Of a stretch of 64,000 nt of DNA, positions 24,543 to 36,614 are shown in pieces. The position numbers were made by a program, and so were the translations under genes. The DNA is taken from NCBI GenBank assembly GCA_036971475.1, contig JBAIZL010000001.1:208286341-208350340 (forward strand), read 5' to 3'. Under the pieces are notes generated by a model. The model was not told the DNA's origin and made no database searches. It saw only the letters and a list, made by a program, of their open reading frames with translations. Positions within the stretch are counted from its first letter, which is position 1, and each line of letters opens with the position of its first letter. The DNA is from Prosapia bicincta (Eukaryota; Arthropoda; Insecta; Hemiptera; Cercopidae).

Positions 24543-24593
<51 letters not shown>
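23752..24593 (+). mobile_element. GT-linked dispersed repeat, fullest copy (GT at both ends)
   Basis: It starts with a short GT run and TTGAGACGG...ATCTCAA, then the shared blocks TGCACAGTAGTGGGCAAACC and CTGGTTGAGTAAACAAGG. The second half has GCAGCTAAAA, GCGTAGCGGAGGTAGTGGGG, AAATCAGCTC and GACGTTTTTCC, as in copy 2. The tail matches the copy at 16735-16977, and it ends in (GT)n at 24521-24593. This gives a unit of about 840 bp flanked by GT on both sides. No conserved ORF. Confidence 0.78.
24521..24593. repeat. (GT)n microsatellite
   Basis: Terminal GT tract of the dispersed repeat. Confidence 0.97.
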
Positions 24594-24884
24594 ATATATA
24601 CAGAGCATACATAATTTAAAAAAATGTAATATGTTTCTAACTTAATTAGGTTATAAAACAAGCAAGAATCGTACAGTATATTCGATATTTTCCCACAGTG
24701 AGTGTTTCGCAAACAGTAATACAGTTTATTCCTCATTGAGCAAAGCAAATATGTACCTGGGTGGTTTGAAAACTATTTACACTACATATTTTAAAAAAAC
24801 TTTGTATTTAATAATTTGTTTTGGAAAATACATAAATGTACTTTCTACATGTACGCCTATTTTTTTACAAGTACGCCTTTTTTG

Positions 24885-25095
24885 GTATTACAATACATTT
24901 GTTGTGCAATGGTAAAAGTTTTTTTTAATCCAACATAATACCCATCTGTCACCATACCGGTTAACCATCTTTCTACGCCTTGCTTTAAATCCCCATTGAT
25001 TGCTTACTGTCTTCCTCTAAAATGTTGCTTTAACTGCGGAAACATGTATAATTGACTTAGTGAGGGGTCAAGGGATTTAAAGCGGTTGTCCAAAA
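24885..25095 (-). pseudogene. Mariner-type transposase C-terminal scrap
   Basis: The minus strand reads DGMFLDNRFKSLDPSLSQLY then MFPQLKQHFRGRQ, a stop, and DLKQGVERWLTGM. This pattern (PSLS..Y.F..LK.H..GR......VK..V..WL) is that of the region just after the last catalytic Asp in mariner transposases. The catalytic Asp itself is not preserved. The flanking 25100-25310 may belong to the same relic, but I could not align it. Confidence 0.42.
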
Positions 25096-25705
25096 ACATC
25101 CCATCGAAAATACGTCTTGAGTCTAACAGTTAAGAAAGGATTTCATCAAGTGAATGGTGTCAATGGCCCGTCGGACATCTTCGACAAATTCCGGACGCGA
25201 GAAGTGAAGGGTGTGCAACTTCGTTGTTCATCGTGTAATATTTTTCTTTCAATTAATGACTGGCGCAAACGAGAAACCGTTGACCTTGGCATAATGTCTT
25301 GGCCTTAAACACCACACAACTAGCAATGAATATCAGTAGCACTTCTATTATTTGCCATTAAAATCGAATATCACTACGACTTCCTAATAGGCGCAGGCAC
25401 AAGTGTAACCTAGATAGTGACTGGAGAATAACTACCCGTTCAATGATCGCATGCGCATAGAAATTTCACATTGCTGCCACTACACACACACACTTGAACT
25501 CTCCACAACTTTCAGATGTTTCCTAAGTACTATACGGATTTTATAAAAAAAATATTAATTTAATGGAGTGCTTTACTCAATACATTTACATCTTCGTTTT
25601 GTACAATTCATTGTGATACTCCAAAAACTATACTCTTTAATTAACGTGTTTGTTTTATTCTAAAGGAACAATACTTGTTACAAATGAACAAATACTATTG
25701 TATAG

Positions 25706-25708
<3 letters not shown>

Positions 25709-25751
<43 letters not shown>
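25709..25751. repeat. (AT)n microsatellite
   Basis: About 43 bp of AT. Confidence 0.97.
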
Positions 25752-25755
<4 letters not shown>

Positions 25756-26503
25756 CAGTTATAAAGGTAACTTCACTATCATTTTGTTCATTACTCGTAT
25801 CATCGATTTCATTTCCTAATAGTTGTATCATTCAATCTAAATCAAAACAGGTTTCTACTTTATTCCGTTACCTAGCATCAGCTGCTATTAGCATACAAGC
25901 TGCCTTATTATTTGTAGGTCGGGTGTTTTTATGTAACTACACTTTTGAAAACAACTAAGAAAGATGTAACTAAAAGATTCTACTTTAATTAAAATTAGAA
26001 ACAAACGATAACTTCCCATTTAAATGTCTAGGGAGGAAACTATTTTATTATATACTTTTATAAATAAGTAAATATCTTTTATTGCACAACACAATGTATC
26101 GTTTGTTTCATTTTATTTGACGATTGACACCGGTAAAAATTAACATATATTTGCATAACACAATTCAATATATACACTATTATACTAAACATATTGTAAC
26201 CGAATCAATAACTTTAACCTGCACAAACATTTTCTTCACACACATATTCTTATGTTTATTAATTTTTTTATATTCTTTACACAAATACATACACACCTAA
26301 AATACTATGAAACTCAACAAAACCTTTTTAATTTTTTATTCTTTTGATGTTTTCCGTGTCTGAGAATCAACTATTATAAGATTAGAAAAATAATTATTTT
26401 ATATTTATCAATAAATTTGCATTAATTATTTATAATTGTAATTTTAAAAAATAAAATTTTATTTTCAAAATTACTTGTCTTTTTACTTTAAAATCAAGGC
26501 TGT

Positions 26504-26731
26504 CTAGGGTTGGGAACTGAACAAAAAGAGGAAAACACAGAAATTTCTGGATCCAACCTTACAAATTTGGTTTGAATATAAGGATAAACTGGAAACTGTA
26601 ATGACAACAATTCCACTCCACAACAGCATTATAAATGTCCGGAAGTGACCTCTACCCTTCGAGGATTTTATTCTCTGCGAGCGGCATCTCTCCGGCGACA
26701 GGGTTAAAGCATTTGTTTTGTATACCAACAC
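26504..26731 (-). CDS. Small ORF with one predicted membrane segment (75 aa), unknown
   Basis: A basic N-terminal half (SPERCRSQRIKSSKGRGHFR) is followed by a hydrophobic stretch TFIMLLWSGIVVITVSSLSL, then a Cys-containing tail. A basic head plus a single hydrophobic helix is the layout of many small organellar or membrane proteins. The block is GC-richer than its neighbours. I recognise no family and see no convincing splice sites. Confidence 0.18.
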   Translation of the reverse strand: MLVYKTNALTLSPERCRSQRIKSSKGRGHFRTFIMLLWSGIVVITVSSLSLYSNQICKVGSRNFCVFLFLFSSQP

Positions 26732-28045
26732 CGATACTATATTAAATTAAATTTCGTTTGCCAGCTTTAATTTTAAAAATATTTTTTATATAATGCCAGT
26801 GATAGATTGTCAATAAACTTACCAGTAGTCTAAGTTGAAATGTAACAAGCTCAACACATTCTGATTGCAAATCACTACGTTGCATAAATATTTGTTTAAT
26901 ATAGTTATTGTTATTTAGTTAATGTAGAATCGGCTTTGTTTAGAAGAAATATTTGTTGTTTGAATATGTTTCATTGACAAATCTAGACGAAGGCACGCCA
27001 TGTTGAATACTTGAACCAACGCTAGATCTTATTCTGAATTTACGAGGGGTGGGGATATTTCGAATCTTGTGGTAAGGTACCGTGGAAAAGGGTGTTTCTC
27101 ATTTTCGCGAACACTCGGTAGGAGGAAGGGTTGTAGTTGTTAAATTAATGGTTAAATTTTTTGAATTTAATTTTATAAGTTTATTAACAACGGAAAAAGT
27201 TTTATTAGTAGCTTTGTTACGTTTAGTTTATTGTATTCAAAATTAAAATTTGTCATAAATGTGAGCCCATGTAAACTATTACATGTCCTAACAAAGCCAC
27301 GTAAGATTAAGTGATTGCCAAGGTATGTTTTTTAATTTTTGTTTGATATTTTTGGTTTCAATCAAATCAGTAAATATAGGACACAAGCGTTCATTAACTT
27401 AGCTTTGTTTCAAAACATTTTTGAAGGATGTAAACTTCTGTATTTAATTTGTGAAGTATATACTTGTAGAATGTAAATTGTCTTAGGTGTACTATTTTGA
27501 CTATTTGAATTGTTTTTTGTAAACACAAACGAGAATTTTAAAGTAAACAGTCCTTTTTAAGAACGATTAAACAGACAGCCAGTTTGCCGGAGTTAATCGT
27601 AAGATATAATCGTAAAGAATAACAACTGACCCTGCTAGCCTCTACAAGTATAAATTATATAGGTGGAGAATAATGGCAATTATAGTTTCTTAACTAAATT
27701 AAATCACACTACTACCATTTGCAAAAATACCGAGGCGTTACAGAAATTTAATTTTCTTTGGAGATAAAATTTATAAATTCGCTCGTCCATCATGTTGTAT
27801 TAACCTAGGCCAATCAGAAATTTATAAAGGGCTCGTTTCCTTGTGTCAACATAGCAACGTTTAATTACTGACATTAGCGGTCGTTTGTATACAACTACAT
27901 AAACATGGTTGCATTAATTTAAAAAAAAATAAATTCGATAATATATCTACAAAGAGATTCATTTACCTTTGTGGTTTTAATTTTTTAAAGTTAGTTTTCC
28001 TATTTTTAAATAAATAAAACCTCTAAACCACAAATAACATTTTAT

Positions 28046-28096
28046 TTAAACCTTATGTACATTTCGATTGCCCAGCAATCATCTTCAGATGTATTT
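28046..28096 (-). ncRNA. Hammerhead-ribozyme-like core, left arm
   Basis: On the minus strand: CTGAAGA (28082-28088), extra T, GATTGC-TGG-GCAATC, GAA, self-complementary ATGTACAT, A at the cleavage position, then AGGTTTAAAT. The last can pair, with a bulge, with the upstream TTTAAATAC. Confidence 0.6.
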
Positions 28097-28141
28097 AAAA
28101 AATACAACTGTTGTATTTTACAAATACAACGAGTTGTAATT

Positions 28142-28196
28142 TTTAAATACCTCTGAAGATGATTGCTGGGCAATCGAAATGTACATAAGATTTAAA
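28142..28196 (+). ncRNA. Hammerhead-ribozyme-like core, right arm
   Basis: CTGAAGA at 28153-28159, extra T, perfect 6-bp stem II (GATTGC/GCAATC, loop TGG), GAA at 28176-28178, ATGTACAT, A, then AG pairing with CT and an outer TTTAAAT/ATTTAAA helix across a small internal loop. Confidence 0.62.
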
Positions 28197-28286
28197 TAAA
28201 ATGTTATTTGTGGTTTAGAGGTTTTATTTATTTAAAAATAAACAATACGCCACAGTTGCTTCATATAGTTAGTTTTCCTATTTTTA

Positions 28287-29512
<1,226 letters not shown>

Positions 29513-29679
29513 AACAGATCCATACGGCCCATGAGACACAAACAGAGAGAGAGAGAGAGTAGTATGCTTGAAACGTGAGACAGGAGTGGGGAAGTATGAT
29601 CCACATTATGTAGTACATTGGAGGGTATGAAACTCACTTTATCATTATTAATAACTACTGGTATTAGTTTTACGACTAT

Positions 29680-29896
29680 CGTTTGAATGTCAGACAGTAA
29701 ATGTTCTCTTACATAAGGTAATGGTTTCCTCAAAGACGGTAAATGTTCCTTCATAGACAAGAATCTTTAAACTTTAATTCGGTAATATTTCCCTACTAGG
29801 CCACAATTTGTTCACTTAAATTCGGTAATATTTCCCTCACAGAATATATATAATATATTTAAATATATATTTAATTATATTATATATAAGTCTAAC

Positions 29897-29955
<59 letters not shown>

Positions 29956-30670
29956 ATGGTTCCCAAACAAAGGGTAATGGTTCCCTCATAGAAGTTAATT
30001 GTTCACTTACAGTCGGTAATGATACTCTGACAGAAGGTAATGGTTCCCTCATAGACTACAATTGCTCAATTACAGACGGTAATGATTCCTTCACAGAAGG
30101 TAAAGTTTTCCTCATAGAAGATAATTGTTCACTTATATACGGTAATAACTTCTTGACAGAAGTTAATGTTTCACTCATGGACGATAATTACTCATTCACT
30201 TAAAAACGGTAACAACATCCTCACTGACTGTAATGGTTTCCTCATATACGATAATATTTCCCTCACAGAAGGTAATGGTTCCCACACAGTAATGGTTTTC
30301 TTGCAGACAGTAATGTTTCACCCACAGACGGTAATTCTTCTCAATACACAGTAATAGTTCACTCATAGTTAAAGAATTGTTCACTTATATACGACAATAA
30401 CTCCTTTACAGTGGTGGACTTAATACGTTAATAGTTCCCTCACAGTAAGATTGATCTTATAGACAGTAATTGTTTTAATTACAGACGATAATGGTTCCCT
30501 CATTAGAATGAATTGTTCACTTATCTACAGTAATAACTACTTCATAGACTGTAATGGTTCCCTCACAGACGTTAATAGTTCCCTCACATTAAGATTTATC
30601 TTATAGACAGTAATGTTTTCACTTACAGACGAAACTCTTTTCCTCACATTCGATAATGTTTTACCTATTG
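29680..30670. repeat. 21-bp minisatellite with 63-bp higher-order repeat
   Basis: About 40 degenerate copies of a 21-bp unit such as GGTAATGGTTCCCTCATAGA. Three variants tend to alternate: GGTAATGGTTCCCTCATAGA, then GATAATTGTTCACTTATATA, then GGTAATAACTTCTTGACAGA. They give a 63-bp higher-order unit at 30057-30500 and beyond. The period is a multiple of three, so the minus strand reads as heptads like REPLPSV and the plus strand as GNGSLTE. Stops and single-base slips break every frame. An (AT)n tract (about 29898-29950) interrupts the array. Confidence 0.9.
29898..29950. repeat. (AT)n microsatellite inside the minisatellite
   Basis: About 52 bp of AT. Confidence 0.96.
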
Positions 30671-31629
30671 CAATACAATCCTCTGTTTTATCGTAGAAAG
30701 ATTATTTCAAGCTTTACCCACTTATAATGGTTCCGGATGTTTAACATAACGTTCGTAATATATATTTCAAGTACCACATGTAAACATTGAAGAATTCTAT
30801 TATGACGAAGTGTTGTCAAAAATACCCGAGTTTAAAACTTTTCCTATGTAGTTATATGACACAGTATACAATTTCCTTGGATAAAAAGATGAGAAAATTA
30901 GTTAAAAAGAATACCATATACACTTAATGCGTAGTTATACACTTAAAACAATAACGAAATATACACTATAAATGATATAATAACATTAAAATTTATAAAA
31001 AGTAACATAAATAAATGTAATCTCAACAGATTTGTGTTTCTAAGACTGACTGCTCTAATTAAAATTTTAAACCAAAAAAATCCTACATATTACAATGAGA
31101 CGGCCTAAAAGAGCATAATTTAAATATTTACTCACATTACAACGAGACGGCCTAATCTAAATATTTACTGGAAGTTTTCAGAATCGCTAATTGCCAGGAA
31201 GTGAGTAATTAAACAATGTCGGAACAAGATAGACTAAACATTAAACAGGCGGTTAGGCAGAGAAGTCTTGATAATTTGTGCATTCTACAACTTACAGAAC
31301 TCTTGCCTCTAATTACCCTACTTTAGCGCTGTTCATCAAGATTTGCCTAATATTACCGACTATGGCAGTTTTACTCTATGTTTGGTCGAGGGAATTAGAT
31401 TTAATGTAGCGGAAATATTTACATTTCCACATAAATTCCCATTCGACGGAAATTACGTGTATTGAATTATTATTTTTATACTAAAATATGTATTAGGCCG
31501 CATAAAATTATATTTAAAAAAACTTGTAGTACCATAGTTATTAAGCCCATTTAATACATCGTGTTTATAGGTTTACCAAAGGAATAAGAAAACGAAACTC
31601 ATAAATATTGGTAAATAACAACTTAAAGC
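30671..31629. other. AT-rich stretch with one short tandem duplication
   Basis: At about 31085-31170 GAGACGGCCTAA and AAATATTTACT occur twice in the same order. Otherwise nothing is assignable. Confidence 0.55.
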
Positions 31630-31795
31630 AACTGTGGTGTAATTTGTATTGAAAATGACATCTTATGTATATTTTGTTTCGTAAACAGTCACCTTAAAAA
31701 GAATCTCTAACAATAATGTGAGGATTATTGTATCAAATTAATCTAAAGGCGATTGCTTTACAATCGAAGTTTGTTTTAAGATTTAGGTTTTTAAT
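31630..31795 (+). mobile_element. Decayed relative of the 28-kb PLE hairpin
   Basis: AAGCAACTGTGGTGTA is close to the reverse complement of the 28-kb tail. Downstream, GGCGATTGCTTTACAATCGA and TTTTAAGATTTAG match the stem II, GAA and stem I part of the 28-kb core, but CTGAAGA has become CTAAAGG. A degenerate copy, probably inactive. Confidence 0.4.
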
Positions 31796-31804
31796 AATAA
31801 TAAT

Positions 31805-31809
<5 letters not shown>

Positions 31810-31858
<49 letters not shown>
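31810..31858. repeat. (AT)n microsatellite
   Basis: About 45 bp of AT preceded by a short TAA run. Confidence 0.96.
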
Positions 31859-31862
<4 letters not shown>

Positions 31863-32055
31863 ATATGGTGATATATTTTGTAACAGTTGAGCCTTTGTTT
31901 CTGGGGTAAATATATATCAGGGCTTTATTAAAAATTTATGTTAATTACTAATTAACAACTTAATTACCTTACTTACCCAGGGCTCTATCTAGTTCTCCGT
32001 TTCCAGCCAGGCATAATAATGTCTTTCTGTAAACGATCTTCCGGTATGATTGGAA

Positions 32056-32998
32056 GGTAGAACTAGGTTACTTGGGAAATGAAAATATAAAGTTTTAAAA
32101 TACAATGTTATACAATTTATTAATCAGTGACAAATTACAGTAGAACAAAAGACAGCAATGTGTCGAGTAATTATCTTTTAATTACTGCTAGTTATTCCAT
32201 ACATTTGAATTACTTATTGAACTTTAAAATTTATATATATCGACAAGATAGTAACTTAATATTTTCAATTGAATTTTTAGAAATGAATATTCAAAGGACA
32301 ATTTCTACCATTCATGTGTTAACCGTTTATCATTTAAAATTCAACTTAGTTAACATTAAAATACATTTTCTTTATAGCTAAAACGTACCTGGTTGTGCAC
32401 AATAAAACACTTTAAAACATATTAAAGATTGCCCATGGCTTTCGGAATCACTAAACACTTAACACATCGCTCTTGCAAATCCGCGCACTTAAACAAAAAT
32501 TATATAAACATTTACTCGTTTGTAAAACATAAATTATCGCTTCTGACTTCTTCTTTGGTTGCGTTAATAAAATTCGGTACCGGCCTTGACATCTTAAATT
32601 TTGAATACTGGAAGCTTATAAATTTCTAAGTTGTGTCCGAAAGTGCATACGTCCGTCTCGTTCAAAGACTTTTGGAGAAGTGGGCCTTCTGAAGGGACAA
32701 GCCACCGGAACATTCCCACCCTCGATTATTATTTCGAATATTTTGATTGGTCCGTCAGATCATGCGATATCAGACCATGTTACGTCACATGAGGTGATGT
32801 GAGTTTTTTTTAGTTAAGCTACCAACTCGTATGATATTTTACACTTTTACCCGCTAGGGGTGCTACCATCTATGCTAACTTCACAAAGTGCACCAAGAAA
32901 CAAAAATTTTCTTTTATATTCGGACGATACAATTATTAAATAAAAATCAAATATATAAATGAATTTATATGTAGCACCTTATTTTTAAGAGTGTTACA
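32056..32998 (+). repeat. Terminal direct repeat, left
   Basis: Almost identical to 35644-36591. The GC-richer part around 32630-32870 (TACGTCCGTCTCGTTCAAAG, ATTGGTCCGTCAGATCATGC, TTACGTCACATGAGGTGATG) could hold promoter elements. The CRE-like TTACGTCA is visible. Short ORFs of 84 and 66 codons are conserved only because the repeats are near-identical. Confidence 0.85.
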
Positions 32999-33539
32999 TT
33001 TTCTCTTGTCGACCTGAAAAGAAAATTTTTGTTCAACATTACATCTTATTTCTACTTCAACATTTTATACATGAGTATGTGCAGTCCCCTTTTACAATTG
33101 AACAAAATTTTATACCTACTATAGTAAAAACATAAACATTGACTGGCCAACGGATGTTTTTGTTTACCTACATTCCCCACTATGGAATGCATGCCATTTC
33201 CCCCTAGCGCTTGACAAATACTACAACGAAAGCGTATCCGCTTTCTCACACATAGGCTCTTTTACAAAACTACCAGTTTCACAGTGTTCTATTGCAAAGA
33301 CATTCTACACATTTCACGTTTTAAAACTTTTAAAATATCACACACTTCAATTACTTTTATTAAAATTTGTTTCTTGTGAACATTCTGTTTCATAAACTTT
33401 TATGAATACAAATTTATATCTTTTCAATTTTTAAAATCTTTACTCTTTCAATTTCTTATTAATTTTTTATCGAATTATTTCTTTATTAAAAATCCTACAA
33501 ATCATTTATTATTAAATTTTCTTCGAAATTGTCTCTTTT

Positions 33540-33900
33540 TGTGTCAACAAACCTAACCTACTAGCCGTATTTATCACAGTCCCCTGCCTGGGATCTGCAA
33601 AACTGCTTACTCCCTGTAAGCCACAAATTACCACATTTAAACGACTCTACATATTATCTCGTAAATTCTCTCTCAATTTACAAACTAGACTGTACCATTG
33701 CTTTATAACTTCTCTATGTTATTTTTACAACATTCGTACAGCTTATACAAAAACCCTGGATTTCAAAACCCATATTTTGAATCCAAATACCTTATTTTTA
33801 AATCAAATCCCATACTTTGATTTAAAAACTATACAGCTAGGTGTTGACTCAAAAAGGACTTTACTTCAATTCATTATTCTTATAATTTCATTTAAACATT
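33540..33900 (+). repeat. Internal direct repeat, unit 1
   Basis: CCTAACCT, CTGTAAGCCAC, AATTACCA, TGTACCATTG, TTTATAAC, AAATCCCATACTTT and ATACAGCTA recur in order at 34563-34925, about 1.03 kb downstream. Moderately diverged, hence older than the terminal repeats look. Confidence 0.75.
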
Positions 33901-34562
33901 ACTATAATAATTTCGATTTTAAATTTAGACTAAGCCCTTGTATTAATAAAATAAGAAATGAAACTAAACAGAAACTAGGACTGTACATTCATATACAATT
34001 TTTGGTCAAGTGTTTTAGTCTCTTCGTGTAGTATTGTGTATTTTGAGATTTTTGTCGTCTCTATCTCGTGTAGTAGTGTGTAATTGCATGTCATTGGGCC
34101 CTTTCGACACGCAATTATGTAAGTGTGTCGTCATGATTTTGTAAAATTGCATATCAAGGCACCTCCCATTCTCCTTATTAAACAATTCCCCTTTTAAAAA
34201 TTAAACAATAGCTTGAATTTCTTCTAACGTTAACTATTCTAACGAATACTCTTTTATTCGTTTACTAAATAACCTACCCCTTTCAGAATGTCTCTGTTTC
34301 AATTTTAATCGTTTTATGCGAGCTCTTCTATATTATTAAAATTATTACCTTATTGGAACAGTACAGACACATGATTAAAAAAAATTTACAATATTTTATA
34401 TAGACCTTCATATTTTATAGCCAATTTACTCTGAAATTCTTTTGAGTTTAAATTATTAACCATACATCGTTTTTTATACTATTTAATGCTACTTCACATT
34501 TTGGTTTAAGATTAAAATTACAAGAGTTCTTGAAATATCTTTTACTTAAATTTTATTTGAAT

Positions 34563-34925
34563 TTGTCTTACATTATGTGAACAATCCTAACCTCTAATCT
34601 AGCTGCATAAACCTGCTCACTTCTTGTAAGCCACCTAATTACCATATTTGCCCCTGAGTTCATTGTTTTACGACACTTTTGTCTATACAATTTTTACACT
34701 CACTTGGCAAAATTTTAAGCTGTACCATTGTTTTATAACATCTTTGTCATCTTATACATCTTCAGTACATCTTAACCCTTTCTGAATTTCAAATCCCATA
34801 CTTTGAAAATTCACTAACTTTATTCTTAAATTAAATCCCATACTTTAATTTAGGAATTACATACAGCTAATTGTTCACAACAAAAAAAAGACTTTATTCA
34901 AATTATTATTATTAAATGTTCTTTA
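34563..34925 (+). repeat. Internal direct repeat, unit 2
   Basis: Partner of 33540-33900. It includes TCTTGTAAGCCACCTAATTA and AAGCTGTACCATTGTTTTAT. Confidence 0.75.
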
Positions 34926-35643
34926 AAATTTTTTATCCTTTTAAAAAATCATTTAGGTCATCTAACATTTTACATTCTAACTATTCTGCTATTAAAAACT
35001 TTACTTGCTATAAAAAAATCTTTTTTACTATGTAACTTTAATTTTGACAGTGTTTAAAAACAATTCTTTTTTATTATATTTATTGAAACTCCAGTGTCCA
35101 ATAAAACATTACAATTTATTTGAATTTTATTTGACTTTACAAGAATTAATTTATTTGACTACTTAATTCAATTTTTATTGTAAGTACCATAACAATTTTG
35201 TTTCCTTCTTTAACTTAAAATGATTTTTAAACATTTACTTTGAATTTCTCTGAGAAACTTTACTTATCCAATACATTAAATTAACAGGATCGGCTTTACA
35301 AATTTTTGTCTTTGGCTATCTTTCTTATTACATATACTGTACTGTCCGTTTTAAACTTTACATTTGTAATTTTTAATTCGACAATTAACTCGTCTTTTAC
35401 CAACTTCTTTATTTTTAAATCGCTATACATTTTACTTATTTGAAAATAACTTTACTATACACTGACGAGTATTTTTAAGGAGGGCTGCACAACTTAAATA
35501 ATTAACACATGAATGGCATTAATCCTTGGAATTCGTTAGCTGTAATCATTATTTAAATTTTAATTAATTTAAATTAAGCCGCAATTATCATTCACTTTTT
35601 AATTAATAAATTTTTAGAAAAAAAACTTGCAGAGTGGCGCATT

Positions 35644-36591
35644 TGTAACGGACTAGGTTACTTGGATAATTTCTAAAATATAAAGTTTTAAAATACAATG
35701 TTATACAATTTATTAATCAGTGACAAATTACAGTAGAACAAAAGACAGCAATGTGTCGAGTAATTATCTTTTAATTACTGCTAGTTATTCCATACATTTG
35801 AATTACTTATTGAACTTTAAAATTTATATATATCGACAAGATAGTAATTTAATATTTTCAATTGAATTTTTAGAAATGAATATTCAAAGGACAATTTCTA
35901 CCATTCATGTGTTAACCGTTTATCATTTAAAATTCAACTTAGTTAACATTAAAATACATTTTCTTTATAGCTAAAACGTACCTGGTTGTGCACAATAAAA
36001 CACTTTAAAACATATTAAAGATTGCCCATGGCTTTCGGAATCACTAAACACTTAACACATCGCTCTTGCAAATCCGCGCACTTAAACAAAAATTATATAA
36101 ACATTTACTCGTTTGAAAAACATAAATTATCGCTTCTGACTTCTTCTTTGGTTGCGTTAATAAAATTCGGTACCGGCCTTGACATCTTAAATTTTGAATA
36201 CTGGAAGCTTATAAATTTCTAAGTTGTGTCCGAAAGTGCATACGTCCGTCTCGTTCAAAGACTTTTGGAGAAGTGGGCCTTCTGAAGGGACAAGCCACCG
36301 GAACATTCCCACCCTCGATTATTATTTCGAATATTTTGATTGGTCCGTCAGATCATGCGATATCAGACCATGTTACGTCACATGAGGTGATGTGAGTTTT
36401 TTTTAGTTAAGCTACCAACTCGTACGATATTTTACACTTTTACCCGCTAGGGGTGCTACCATCTATGCTAACTTCACAAAGAGCACCAAGAAACAAAAAT
36501 TTTCTTTTATATTCGGACGATACAATTATTAAATAAAAATCAAATATATAAATGAATTTATATGTAACACCTTATTTTTAAGAGTGTTACA
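35644..36591 (+). repeat. Terminal direct repeat, right
   Basis: Begins TGTAACGGACTAGGTTAC and ends GAGTGTTACA. A short purine-rich run (AGAAAAAAAA) lies about 20 bp upstream, a weak candidate for a polypurine tract. Confidence 0.85.
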
Positions 36592-36614
36592 ATTTTCTTG
36601 TAATATAGTTAATA

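Larger units (their letters stand above)
25096..28000. other. AT-rich stretch, no confident gene
   Basis: Contains an AT microsatellite (25709-25751) and one ORF of mild interest (26504-26731). GC-richer patches at 25117-25310 and 27000-27130 are unassigned. Confidence 0.5.
28009..28266. mobile_element. Palindromic PLE derivative, third family, with 20-bp target duplication
   Basis: Inverted arms (28009-28112 and about 28135-28236) are almost perfect reverse complements. A unique tail to 28266 contains CGCCACAGTTGCTTCAT. The flanks AGTTAGTTTTCCTATTTTTA at 27989-28008 and 28267-28286 are identical over 20 bp, a clear target-site duplication. The architecture (arm, inverted arm, short tail, duplication) is that of 4637-5105, although the sequences differ. 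Each arm holds a hammerhead-like core with a 6-bp stem II. Non-coding. Confidence 0.85.
32056..36591. mobile_element. LARD-like element: long terminal direct repeats, non-coding interior
   Basis: Two direct repeats of about 0.94 kb (32056-32998, 35644-36591) bracket 2.6 kb of AT-rich, non-coding DNA. The right repeat starts TGTAAC and ends GTTACA, an inverted terminal hexamer fitting the TG...CA rule of LTRs. The left ends GTTACA too, but its start is altered. I count only a handful of substitutions plus a small indel near the 5' end, so duplication or insertion is recent. No gag or pol, no clear tRNA-primed binding site, and no matching 5-bp flanks were found. A 3.6-kb segmental duplication is the alternative. 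Confidence 0.6.

Noticed and set aside
29690..30670. CRISPR-like array
   Set aside because: The repeats are contiguous 21-bp degenerate units without unique spacers, in eukaryotic DNA. It is a minisatellite.
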